The notes: generated from the sequence alone by a model not told the origin. Shown: positions 1 to 6,616, numbered from the stretch's first letter. The stretch: DNA of 19,107 bases from Bacteroidales bacterium (GCA_029932445.1 JAOZQB010000029.1:1-19107), one strand, 5' to 3'. Program-made: numbers and translations.

Positions 1-190
1 CAAATAATTCGGATAATAAACAGACGCAGATTTACACAGATTTTTTATGATCAAAGGCAGATAAAAATTATAAATATTCCGATTTAATAAAAATGAGTAT
101 TATTGTAAGAATAATACTAACAGAAAAATATAAAAATAAATCATATTAAATCAGCGTAAATCAGCGTCAAAAAAATAAAAACATTTATAA
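1..190. repeat. 190-bp tandem repeat, unit 1, with inverted ends
   Basis: The same sequence restarts at 191, so the period is 190 bp. The unit has a MITE-like shape. A 29-nt left arm (23-51, beginning GACGCAGATTTAC) is an imperfect inverted copy of a right arm at 140-168 (ending GTAAATCAGCGTC), with 24 of 29 positions complementary by my count. Inside is a perfect 9-bp hairpin, AGTATTATT at 96-104 and AATAATACT at 110-118, with a 5-nt loop. No gene is visible in 1-364. Arms of this 'cgcagatttac' type look like a dispersed intergenic repeat family of the kind found in Bacteroidota (recalled, not searched). Confidence 0.85.
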
Positions 191-364
191 CAAATAATTC
201 GGATAATAAACAGACGCAGATTTACACAGATTTTTTATGATCAAATGCAGATAAAAATTATAAATATTCCGATTTAATAAAAATGATTATTATTGTAAGA
301 AGAATACTAACAGAAAAATATAAAAATAAATCATATTAAATCATTGTAAATCAGCATCAAAAAA
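191..364. repeat. 190-bp tandem repeat, unit 2, abutting the lolA-like start
   Basis: This unit is nearly identical to unit 1 over its whole length. It carries scattered substitutions, including in the right inverted arm (330-358, with 'tcattg' and 'tcagcatc' where unit 1 has 'tcagcg' twice) and in the internal hairpin, which is no longer perfect. It ends exactly where the LolA-like gene begins, so the leader and any promoter of that operon must lie in repeat DNA. I see no clear TAnnTTTG box here. Confidence 0.85.
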
Positions 365-997
365 ATGAAAACAATAACAACATTAATAATTCTGACAATA
401 AGCACAACAGGTTTTGCGCAAACAAATACCTTTAAAAAAATTATCAATTCTGCAACTGTTATTCAAAAACTAAACACAGCATCAAAAAATACAAAAACCA
501 TTGACAGCGACTTTAAACAATTTAAGCATTTGGATATTTTGGAAAATGACATTGAAAGCACCGGTCATTTCAGTTTCCGAGCAACGGATAAGGTTCGTTG
601 GGAATATTTGCAACCTTATAGTTATCTGATTGTTATGAACGGCAGTAATATGTGGATTAACGACGGCAGCAAAACAAAAAAATACGATACGAAATCCAAT
701 CAAATGTTTAAAGAAATTAACGACTTAATGGTAGGAATGTTGCAGGGAAAAATTCTGAAAAGTGATAAATTTACCGTTGAATTATTTGAAAACAAGAAAC
801 AAATACTTGCAAAATTAAAACCTAAATCCGATGAAATGCAAGAATTCTTAAGCGAAATGCAATTATATTTTGACAAAAAAGATTACACGGTTGCAAAAAT
901 TAAAATGCTTGAAAATTCCGAGGATTATACCTTGATAGAATTTTATAATCGAAAAATGAATATTGACATACCGAATTCGAAGTTTATTGTGAAATAA
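365..997 (+). CDS. LolA-like periplasmic lipoprotein carrier protein
   Basis: This 210-residue protein matches the LolA fold family in length and pattern. A signal peptide occupies residues 1 to about 19, with cleavage near GFA|Q. It is followed by SDFKQFKHL (48-56), GHFSFRATDKVRWEY (67-81), the 'QPYSYLIVMNG' strand and MWINDG (96-101), the hallmark order of LolA proteins. LolA ferries lipidated molecules across the periplasm. Divergent paralogues are standard in aryl-polyene/flexirubin clusters, and the lipoprotein and FabZ-like dehydratase that follow (38-nt then 4-nt gaps) fit that role better than the housekeeping one (inference). The start ATG sits immediately after repeat unit 2, and the first codons resemble the junction of the two repeat units. 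The stop codon lies inside a third repeat copy. The family call is secure; the pathway is inferred. Confidence 0.85.
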   Translation: MKTITTLIILTISTTGFAQTNTFKKIINSATVIQKLNTASKNTKTIDSDFKQFKHLDILENDIESTGHFSFRATDKVRWEYLQPYSYLIVMNGSNMWINDGSKTKKYDTKSNQMFKEINDLMVGMLQGKILKSDKFTVELFENKKQILAKLKPKSDEMQEFLSEMQLYFDKKDYTVAKIKMLENSEDYTLIEFYNRKMNIDIPNSKFIVK

Positions 998-1084
998 ACA
1001 GACGCAGATTTACACAGATTTTTTATGATTTCAAAATGGATAAAAATTATAAACATTCCGATTTAACAAAAAAGATTATTGTTG
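993..1084. repeat. Partial third copy of the repeat, running into a coding region
   Basis: Positions 993-1029 are identical for 37 bases to 15-51 of unit 1. Similarity continues, with few changes, through the spacer and over the first 16 codons of the next gene to about 1084. There the gene goes on into its own sequence and the repeat units go on into their hairpin. The copy therefore contains the TAA of the LolA-like gene (995-997), the whole intergenic spacer and the ATG at 1036. The right inverted arm is absent here. Confidence 0.85.
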
Positions 1085-1668
1085 CTGTAATTCTTCTTCT
1101 TTTTTTCCAATCCTGCGTTATCAGTGAATTTAAACCGGAAAGCAAAACTTACGATTATAAAAAAATCCTTTCCGAAACCGGCAAATCATATGTTTACAGA
1201 ACAAGAATTCATCTTTATGATAACGACTTTTCGGGATTAATTGTAATAAAATCAGAGAAAACCGGTCATCGCATTGTTTTTCTGAATGAAATCGGAATGA
1301 AATTTTTCGACATTGAACTACTTCCCCGGTCTTATAAAATTCATCACATTTTTAAACCGATGAATAAAAAGATGCTTATTAAATTGTTAGTCAGTGATTT
1401 TAATTTTATTTTAATGAACGATATAAAAAGTGAAAATAAATTCCTAAAAGAAAAAAAATCCGAAGAAATTGTGATTAAGCCCAAAAAAGTTAAAAATATT
1501 TATTATTTCGACAAAGGTACTTTACTTCCGAAAGAAGCATTCAAATATTCTGCTTTTCGAAAGACCACATTATTGAATTACAAAAACTACAATACCGAAA
1601 TTCCGCAAAATATCAGTATCAAACATAAAAATATTAAATTTGCAATGGAATTAAGTTTTCTAAAATAA
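1036..1668 (+). CDS. Small putative lipoprotein of an aryl-polyene-like operon
   Basis: This 210-residue protein begins with a lipoprotein signal: a charged n-region (residues 1-14, two Lys at 12-13), a hydrophobic core (14-24) and a lipobox FQSC with Cys27. It is probably lipidated and anchored in the envelope. The body is basic and beta-rich, with the segment SGLIVIKSEKTGHRIVFLNE, and no enzyme motif that I recognise. Small lipoproteins of this kind accompany LolA and dehydratase genes in aryl-polyene/flexirubin clusters (family knowledge; membership here is inferred). It sits 38 nt after the LolA-like gene and 4 nt before the dehydratase, so the three are almost certainly co-transcribed. 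The n-region of its signal peptide is encoded by the 3' part of the partial repeat copy. The exact function is unknown. Confidence 0.7.
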   Translation: MDKNYKHSDLTKKIIVAVILLLFFQSCVISEFKPESKTYDYKKILSETGKSYVYRTRIHLYDNDFSGLIVIKSEKTGHRIVFLNEIGMKFFDIELLPRSYKIHHIFKPMNKKMLIKLLVSDFNFILMNDIKSENKFLKEKKSEEIVIKPKKVKNIYYFDKGTLLPKEAFKYSAFRKTTLLNYKNYNTEIPQNISIKHKNIKFAMELSFLK

Positions 1669-1672
1669 AAAT

Positions 1673-2044
1673 ATGCTCTTAAACAATTTTTACAAAACAC
1701 AACATATAAGCTCACAATCTGATAATGAGATTATTGCAAAAATAATTTTAAATCCCGAACATGACATTTACAAAGGGCATTTTCCGAATAATCCTGTTGT
1801 TCCGGGTGTAATAAGCATTCAAATAGTTAATGAAATTTTATCGGAGCATCTTGAAAAAAAAATAATGACTTCAAGTGCCAAAAGCATCAAATTTCCGGCA
1901 ATGATAAATCCGAATGTTAACCCGCAACTTTTCGTAAAAATAAAATACACCAAAAATGAAGATAACAGCTACAAAGTTACGGCTCAAATCATTTTTGAAG
2001 ATCTTATTTTTTTAAAATTCAGCGGAAGTTTCTCAATTTATTAA
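1673..2044 (+). CDS. FabZ-like 3-hydroxyacyl-ACP dehydratase (hot-dog fold)
   Basis: This 123-residue single hot-dog domain carries the dehydratase signature HDIYKGHFPNNPVVPGV (residues 30-46), with His36 as the expected catalytic base. At the position of the FabZ catalytic Glu the protein has Gln50, and Glu54 lies one helix turn further on. A 'PGV..xQIVxE' arrangement is what I recall for dehydratases of aryl-polyene-type clusters rather than housekeeping FabZ. The enzyme would remove water from 3-hydroxyacyl-ACP intermediates during polyene or fatty-acid chain building. It is the third gene of the operon, starting 4 nt after the lipoprotein stop. No ketosynthase, ketoreductase or ACP is visible within the window, so the rest of the pathway would have to lie elsewhere. 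Confidence 0.8.
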   Translation: MLLNNFYKTQHISSQSDNEIIAKIILNPEHDIYKGHFPNNPVVPGVISIQIVNEILSEHLEKKIMTSSAKSIKFPAMINPNVNPQLFVKIKYTKNEDNSYKVTAQIIFEDLIFLKFSGSFSIY

Positions 2045-2251
2045 CTACAAAAAGCACAAAGGGTTTATAAAGTTCAATATTAAATTATCACACGGATAAC
2101 ACGGATTTCAAGTTGCAGGATACAAGTTTCAAGTTTCAAATTTCAAATTAGTTTTATTCAATTCTTAACAGCAAAGGACACAAAATTTTTCACAAAGATT
2201 ACTATGACCTTTCCCTTTATAACTTTTAACTTTTAACTTTAAAACTTTTCT
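2045..2251. repeat. Convergent intergenic region made of several short dispersed repeats
   Basis: No gene is present. The region strings together recognisable repeat motifs: two 'cacaaag' blocks (near 2055 and 2190), 'cacggataacacggattt' (about 2090-2108), a run of four heptamers CAAGTTT/CAAATTT at 2123-2150, and AACTTTT-type heptamers at 2221-2241. It separates the end of the plus-strand dehydratase from the end of the minus-strand DUF218 gene. No strong terminator hairpin was found. Confidence 0.7.
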
Positions 2252-2860
2252 CTATTCAATATTCAAACCCAAAGTCCCCATAAATTGTTTTAATTTGCTT
2301 TCACGTTTTTCAATAGAAATAAAATTCTTCTTAAAAGCCGGGGAAGGGTCAATTACAGGTGATTTTAAATTCATAAATGTATCAACTTCTTTAAAAATAA
2401 TCGGTAATACACGAATATTCAAATCGTTATCAAGTTTAAATTTTCGCATCATAAAATTTTGAAAAGGATCGGTTGCCAAAGCAATCTTTTTAAAACCCTC
2501 TTCTTTAGCAAGTTTATAGGAATACCAAAGATTTTCGGTACTGTGTTCGGCAAGGGTATCCGTAAAAATACGACTTTCGGGAATACCCAACTTTTCGGCA
2601 TACAATTTCATAATAACAGCTTCATAATATGGTGAATAAACCGCAGCTCCCGAGTAAATAATGTTCTTTGTAATTCCTCTTTGATATAACAAATACGACC
2701 AATACACACGCATTTTCATTACATCATTCCATTCATTTCCGTCAAAGGGTACACCGGGAACAATAATCGCATCATAGGGAGCATGTTTTGAGGATAATTT
2801 ATAGGCATACTTTGAACATGACGATAAACCAATGAATATCAATAATATATAAGTAAGCAA
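2252..2860 (-). CDS. DUF218 (YdcF/ElyC/SanA-like) lipoprotein
   Basis: This protein of about 202 residues has the DUF218 layout: DAIIVPGVPFDG (30-41), a strand ending IIYSGAAV (67-74), an acidic E80, TDTLAEHSTENLWYS (100-114) and ALATDPFQNFMMRKF (128-142). The amino end is hydrophobic with a lipobox-like LSSC (Cys15), suggesting an envelope lipoprotein. Members of this family are linked to envelope and peptidoglycan or carrier-lipid functions, but the reaction is unsettled. No ATG is available: the first usable codon is TTG at 2860. Upstream in frame the codons read ATT-GAA-ATT-ATA-TTA-AAG-AAA-TAC-AAT-AAA-TTG and overlap the stop of the C45 gene, so a non-canonical start giving a Lys-rich n-region is possible. 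It is probably co-transcribed with the C45 gene. Confidence 0.75.
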   Translation of the reverse strand: MLTYILLIFIGLSSCSKYAYKLSSKHAPYDAIIVPGVPFDGNEWNDVMKMRVYWSYLLYQRGITKNIIYSGAAVYSPYYEAVIMKLYAEKLGIPESRIFTDTLAEHSTENLWYSYKLAKEEGFKKIALATDPFQNFMMRKFKLDNDLNIRVLPIIFKEVDTFMNLKSPVIDPSPAFKKNFISIEKRESKLKQFMGTLGLNIE

Positions 2861-2874
2861 TTTATTGTATTTCT

Positions 2875-3366
2875 TTAATATAATTTCAATTCTTTATCTG
2901 AAATTTCTTTTAATCGCTCCTCAATATGTCTTCGTTCCGGCAAAGTCGTAACTTCTTTTGTCAATGCAAGCTTATAATATTGCTTTGCATCTTCCTGTTT
3001 TCCTTTTGTAAAATAATAATCACCGACCAGCTGATACGTATAAAAATATTCCGAATTAGAACTTATAAACCGTTGAATTTCGGCATCTTTAATAATAACA
3101 GATGTGTCTTTTACGGCTGCTTTAAAAATATCTTTTTGCTTTTGGAAATACTTAAAATGCTCATAATCGTCAGAATACAAAAAACTGTCCGGCGGAACAC
3201 TTAAGTCGTCAATATACAATTCTTTATTCTCGGTCATAGCCGGAAATTCGGCAAACACACTGTCTAAATCATAACAAACATATTTTCCGAGCTGATACGG
3301 ATTGGTTGAAATCCAAAATTTCAGTTCATCGGGTTTAAAAATAATCGAATGGTGCGAAATTAATTT
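2875..3366 (-). pseudogene. Detached C-terminal part of the C45 acyltransferase-like gene, after an in-frame TGA
   Basis: From 3366 to 2878 the reading frame of the C45 gene stays open for 163 codons after the TGA at 3367-3369. The first residues, KLISHHSIIFKP then ELKFWISTNPYQLGKYV, continue the C45-family fold: large Bacteroidota members have a 'GNEK.I..LIA.HS...' segment at this point. The rest is helical, TPR-like (YQLVGDYYFTKGKQEDAKQYYKLAL). A GTG at 3256-3258 could restart translation, but it would begin in the middle of a strand. Either the gene is a pseudogene by one nonsense change, or the TGA is an error or is read through. The stop at 2875-2877 is TAA. Confidence 0.75.
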
Positions 3367-4581
3367 TCAAATATTTTTTTCATTACCCATACCGATATTC
3401 GCATCGTGCAAACCTCTTTTATTTCTGAGGATATTTGCCGCTTCACGATATCCGATTGTATCATAACTTCCGATTAATTCCGACATTCTTTTGTAACGAT
3501 ACATCGAAGAACTTTCCTTAATATTTTCAAGATTTAACTCCGTATTTTTAAACTTGTCGGATTGAAAATGATTCGGACCTATAACAATATCACTTTTCGG
3601 ATAATATAAAGCACAATCATTCGGTGTTTTCTCGATTATTGCTGTTGCATCGTCTTCTGCAGAACCAATCATAATAGCTTCCGATACAAATGATTTGCGT
3701 TTTTTTGCTATTTCAAAAGCTTCGTTAATATTTCCGGCATATTGCAATATTTCTCTGGCAATTAATGAAATAGGATCTGCTGATGAAAACGGAATTTCGG
3801 ATTTTGCTGCATTCAATGTTACGGTAAGCCCTTGGTCGTTCATTCCGGAAACGGTGCCGATGAAACCGCCCCAAGTGATTTCAACAAATTTATATCCTTT
3901 ATTCGGATTGTAAAACGTTACAATTTTATCTTCCGCAAATTTATCACCAACGTAAAAATCAAAATTTCTTCCGATTATCAAATGTCCGTCAGCCGATTTG
4001 GAATGATTACAAGAAAAAGAGGTGCATCCGACTTTTGCAACATTCTGAACCGCATGCCCGATATCGTGTGCCGCATGATAATTTAAAATTCGCGAATAAT
4101 TATCCCCGATATACAAATAGTCTTTTGATGCCGATTCCGAAACACCGTAAATTTCTTCCAAATATTCTTGCGGAACATATTCATCCATATTACGATTAAA
4201 CCAAGCCGTCATATATTTCATAAAATTCAGTAATCTTTGAGAAGGAATCATCTTTTTAATTTCTTCAACAAAAGCATCTTCCTGTTTTTTACCGAGTTCT
4301 GCTGTTAACTTTCCGTTGTAAACACCTCGTTCAAAGGCATTTCCTTCAATATACAATTCATAAAGTCCGCTTTCGCTTTTTCGAAAACGGTTATTTTTTA
4401 TGCCGTAAAAATTAGTTCCGAAAGTTTCTCTTTTTTCCTTTAAAGAAGACCTGTCCGTAACTTTCGGCGGCGGCATTTTTATTGCCTGAAAAAAATAAAT
4501 TGAAAAACCGATTATTAAAATCAGCAAAGTTGAAAAGAAGTATTTCAAGAACTTTTTAAAAGTAAATCTGTATTTTGACAT
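3367..4581 (-). CDS. C45-family Ntn-hydrolase / acyl-CoA:6-APA acyltransferase-like protein (interrupted)
   Basis: The protein starts with a membrane anchor (about residues 12-32), followed by a domain with the C45 hallmarks. Gly185-Cys186 in KVGCTSFSC would be the self-cleavage site and nucleophile. GHLIIGRNFDFY follows, then TWGGFIGTVSGMNDQGLTVTLNA and the late IGPNHF strand. C45 enzymes are Ntn-hydrolases that cleave or transfer amide-linked acyl groups. Such genes occur near lipid and polyene clusters in Bacteroidota, so acyl transfer or hydrolysis in the envelope is plausible (inference). Translation stops at codon 405 (TGA, 3367-3369), just after GMGNEKNI. The same frame then continues to 2875, so the intended protein is about 568 residues. 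Upstream, minus-strand TACTTTTA at 4598-4605 is a possible -7 box. Confidence 0.8.
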   Translation of the reverse strand: MSKYRFTFKKFLKYFFSTLLILIIGFSIYFFQAIKMPPPKVTDRSSLKEKRETFGTNFYGIKNNRFRKSESGLYELYIEGNAFERGVYNGKLTAELGKKQEDAFVEEIKKMIPSQRLLNFMKYMTAWFNRNMDEYVPQEYLEEIYGVSESASKDYLYIGDNYSRILNYHAAHDIGHAVQNVAKVGCTSFSCNHSKSADGHLIIGRNFDFYVGDKFAEDKIVTFYNPNKGYKFVEITWGGFIGTVSGMNDQGLTVTLNAAKSEIPFSSADPISLIAREILQYAGNINEAFEIAKKRKSFVSEAIMIGSAEDDATAIIEKTPNDCALYYPKSDIVIGPNHFQSDKFKNTELNLENIKESSSMYRYKRMSELIGSYDTIGYREAANILRNKRGLHDANIGMGNEKNI

Positions 4582-4602
4582 TATAATTATTTTTGTATAA
4601 AA

Positions 4603-4635
4603 GTAAAAAATACCGACAATAATTTGCCGGTATTT
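4603..4635 (-). terminator. Intrinsic terminator of the HEPN-MNT operon
   Basis: On the minus strand, AAATACCG (4635-4628) pairs perfectly with CGGTATTT (4615-4608) across a 12-nt loop and runs into a T-rich tail (TTTTTTACTTTT). It lies just after the stop of the MNT gene and before the start of the C45 gene, insulating the two. Confidence 0.7.
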
Positions 4636-4658
4636 ATATAAATAAATATTGTTAATTT

Positions 4659-4973
4659 CTATATTTCAATTTCAATTCCCGTTTTTTTTATCTCTTCAAT
4701 AAAAGGGTCGCCCTTGTAAAAATCTTCGGTTGAATAAGTTCTCGGTTGAATATTAATAAAATTTTTCAAGATTTTAACAAATAATTTTATATCAATAAAA
4801 CCGACACCGGTAAATTCATCAGCTGCCAAAGCAAGATCAATATCCGAAAATTCGTGTTGTGTATTTTTAGCATACGAACCGAATAAAATAACTTTTCTTA
4901 ATGTTATTCCGGATGATCTCAGTTCTTTTGTAAAACTTTTAACTTCTTCTATCACAGCTGTTTTAGTAACCAT
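4659..4973 (-). CDS. MNT-family nucleotidyltransferase, partner of HEPN
   Basis: This 104-residue protein has the minimal nucleotidyltransferase core: VILFGSYAKN (28-37) with Gly32-Ser33, and SDIDLAL (43-49) with Asp44 and Asp46 as metal ligands. MNT proteins of HEPN-MNT modules act as antitoxins, in studied cases by modifying the HEPN partner with nucleotides (family knowledge). The usual third acidic position, often in an 'IEP' motif before 'xxEDF', reads INIQPRTYSTEDF here, with Gln76 instead of Glu or Asp; catalysis may be weakened. The ATG at 4973 lies 22 nt inside the upstream HEPN gene in a different frame, a typical translationally coupled toxin-antitoxin arrangement. A good terminator follows. 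Confidence 0.85.
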   Translation of the reverse strand: MVTKTAVIEEVKSFTKELRSSGITLRKVILFGSYAKNTQHEFSDIDLALAADEFTGVGFIDIKLFVKILKNFINIQPRTYSTEDFYKGDPFIEEIKKTGIEIEI

Positions 4974-5341
4974 ATTTTTACTTTTTTTACATCTTTTAAC
5001 ATCTCATCGGTTCTCTGTTTATCACAAATTTTAAAAATTTTCATTCTGTAATCCGGATATCTGCCTTCTAATTGAAAATCATTCAAAATTAATAAAAATT
5101 CTTTAATCTCATCGGGCATTTCAATGTCTGCTCTTTCTAATAATGAAACAATGTTGTGAATTCTCGGCGGATGATTATTATCGTTATTTTTAACCCACAA
5201 TGCTTTCGCAAGTTTTTCAATAGTAAGATGAGAGAAAAACAAGGAATACACATAATCTTTTGATTTATACAAATTAAAAACAACACTCCAATCTTTTTCT
5301 GATGACGTTTTCCAATAATTTATATGTTCATCTTTTGTCAT
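4952..5341 (-). CDS. HEPN-domain protein, toxin-like partner of MNT
   Basis: This 129-residue all-helical protein has HEPN features: NYWKTSSEKDWSVVFNLYKSKDYVYSLFFSHLTIEKLAKAL (8-48), IHNIVSLLERADIEMP (61-76), and the late helix with LEGRYPDYRMKIF (91-103). HEPN proteins of HEPN-MNT pairs are often ribonucleases, but I do not see the canonical Rx4-6H motif. It could be a non-catalytic HEPN or belong to the 'RYPD' subgroup whose activity I cannot assert. The gene comes first in the operon and its TGA stop overlaps the MNT start by 22 nt. It is expressed away from the glycosyltransferase gene, with starts 81 bp apart, and a perfect TAnnTTTG-type box lies 20 bp upstream. Confidence 0.85.
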   Translation of the reverse strand: MTKDEHINYWKTSSEKDWSVVFNLYKSKDYVYSLFFSHLTIEKLAKALWVKNNDNNHPPRIHNIVSLLERADIEMPDEIKEFLLILNDFQLEGRYPDYRMKIFKICDKQRTDEMLKDVKKVKIWLLKQL

Positions 5342-5361
5342 TAGTTATTCTAAATCTGTTA

Positions 5362-5369
5362 CAAATATA
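5362..5369 (-). promoter_or_regulatory. -7 box (TATATTTG) for the HEPN-MNT operon
   Basis: The minus strand reads TATATTTG, an exact match to the Bacteroidota -7 consensus TAnnTTTG, 20 bp upstream of the HEPN ATG. No clear TTTG -33 element was seen at the expected distance. Confidence 0.55.
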
Positions 5370-5406
5370 AGAAAAAATCCGATTTCTTTATATAATAAAA
5401 AAAATG

Positions 5407-5414
5407 TTTCTTTG
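5407..5414 (+). promoter_or_regulatory. Possible -7 box (TTTCTTTG) for the glycosyltransferase gene
   Basis: TTTCTTTG differs from TAnnTTTG at one fixed position and ends 8 bp before the ATG at 5423, so the leader would be very short or absent. This spacing resembles the murF promoter in the same window. Confidence 0.35.
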
Positions 5415-5422
5415 CACTTGAT

Positions 5423-6616
5423 ATGAATATAGAAAATTACCGAAATATCTTTAAAGAAAAAAAATGTTGCGTTATTATACCGACATTTAATAATGACGCG
5501 ACTTTATCAAATGTCATAAAAGATGTTTTGCAATATACTGAAAATATTATTGTTGTAAATGACGGCTCAACGGATGATACTATTGAAATACTGAAACAAT
5601 TTCCGAAAGTTACCGATTTAAGTTATGAAGAAAATGAAGGCAAAGGTTTTGCTTTACGTGCAGGTTTTAAACTTGCCGAAAATCTCGGTTATGATTATGC
5701 AATAAGTATGGACGCAGACGGTCAGCATATTGCTTCCGACCTTCCGCAATTTATTGATACATTGACTGATAAAAAAGATGCAATTATCATAGGAGCAAGA
5801 AATATGAACGGACAAGATCAAAAACACGGCAGCAGTTTTGCCAATAAATTTTCAAATTTTTGGTTCCGAATTGAAACCGGCATAAAACATCCTGATACAC
5901 AATCCGGATTTCGATTATATCCGTTAAAAAAAGTGAATAAACTGAAATATTTCAGCACAAAATACGAATTTGAAATAGAAGTCATCGTTCGAAATGCATG
6001 GCGAGGAGTTGATATTGAAACCGTTCCGATAAACGTTTATTATCCTCCGAAAGAGGAACATATTTCTCATTTTCGTCCGTTTAAAGATTTTTTCAGAATA
6101 AGCATTTTAAATTCACTCTTGGTTATCATTGCATTTTTCTATGGTTTGCCTGTACGTCTGTTTTATTATTTTAAAAAGAAAAACTTCAGGCAGATTTTAA
6201 AAGAAGATGTTTTGCAAACAAAAGACAGCAATTTGCAAATCAGCAAAGCTGTCGGTTTCGGTTTTTTTATGGGAATTGTACCCGTTTGGGGTTGGCAAAC
6301 CGTCACGGCTTTGGCATTGTCGCAATATTTCAAACTGAATAAAGCCATCGTTATACTTGCTGCAAATATCAGTATTCCGCCGATGCTTCCTTTGATATTA
6401 TTCGGAAGTTATTACACCGGAGCTGTTGTAACAGGCGAAAATTTGGATTTAATTCATTTCACATCCGATTTCAGTTTTAAAACCATTTCGCAGGATTTGT
6501 ATCAATATATTATCGGTGCCCTTGTGTTGGCAATTGTTACAGCTGTTGTAACAGGATTTATTACTTTTGTATTATTGAAAATTTTCAGGAAGAAACATAA
6601 GCCCAATTATTCATAA
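5423..6616 (+). CDS. Family-2 glycosyltransferase fused to a DUF2062 membrane domain
   Basis: This 397-residue two-domain protein begins with a GT-A family-2 catalytic domain of DPM1 type (about 10-235): CCVIIPTFNNDATL, IIVVNDGSTDDT, and the metal-binding DADGQH (97-102), then ETGIKHPDTQSGFRLYP and FEIEVIVRNAWRG. The second half is DUF2062 with hydrophobic stretches and the signature VGFGFFMGIVPVWGWQT (about 277-293), then AANISIPPMLP and a final helix ending in KIFRKK. It probably transfers a sugar from a nucleotide or polyprenyl donor at the inner membrane. GT2-DUF2062 proteins are frequent in Bacteroidota lipid and aryl-polyene gene neighbourhoods, which would tie it to the left-hand operon and the C45 gene (inference). 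The stop codon lies within a perfect hairpin. Confidence 0.85.
   Translation: MNIENYRNIFKEKKCCVIIPTFNNDATLSNVIKDVLQYTENIIVVNDGSTDDTIEILKQFPKVTDLSYEENEGKGFALRAGFKLAENLGYDYAISMDADGQHIASDLPQFIDTLTDKKDAIIIGARNMNGQDQKHGSSFANKFSNFWFRIETGIKHPDTQSGFRLYPLKKVNKLKYFSTKYEFEIEVIVRNAWRGVDIETVPINVYYPPKEEHISHFRPFKDFFRISILNSLLVIIAFFYGLPVRLFYYFKKKNFRQILKEDVLQTKDSNLQISKAVGFGFFMGIVPVWGWQTVTALALSQYFKLNKAIVILAANISIPPMLPLILFGSYYTGAVVTGENLDLIHFTSDFSFKTISQDLYQYIIGALVLAIVTAVVTGFITFVLLKIFRKKHKPNYS

Noticed and set aside
1..364. CRISPR array
   Set aside because: There are only two 190-bp direct units with no short repeats and unique spacers, and no cas genes nearby.
2875..3258. An independent small gene starting at GTG 3258
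   Set aside because: It is in the same frame as the C45 gene, and the 36 codons before the GTG are open and continue the family fold, so it is a fragment.
3367..3369. UGA read as an amino acid (selenocysteine or an alternative code)
   Set aside because: TGA is used as the terminal stop of the HEPN gene, no other gene has internal TGA, and the position is not a known selenocysteine site. Recoding remains formally possible but unsupported.
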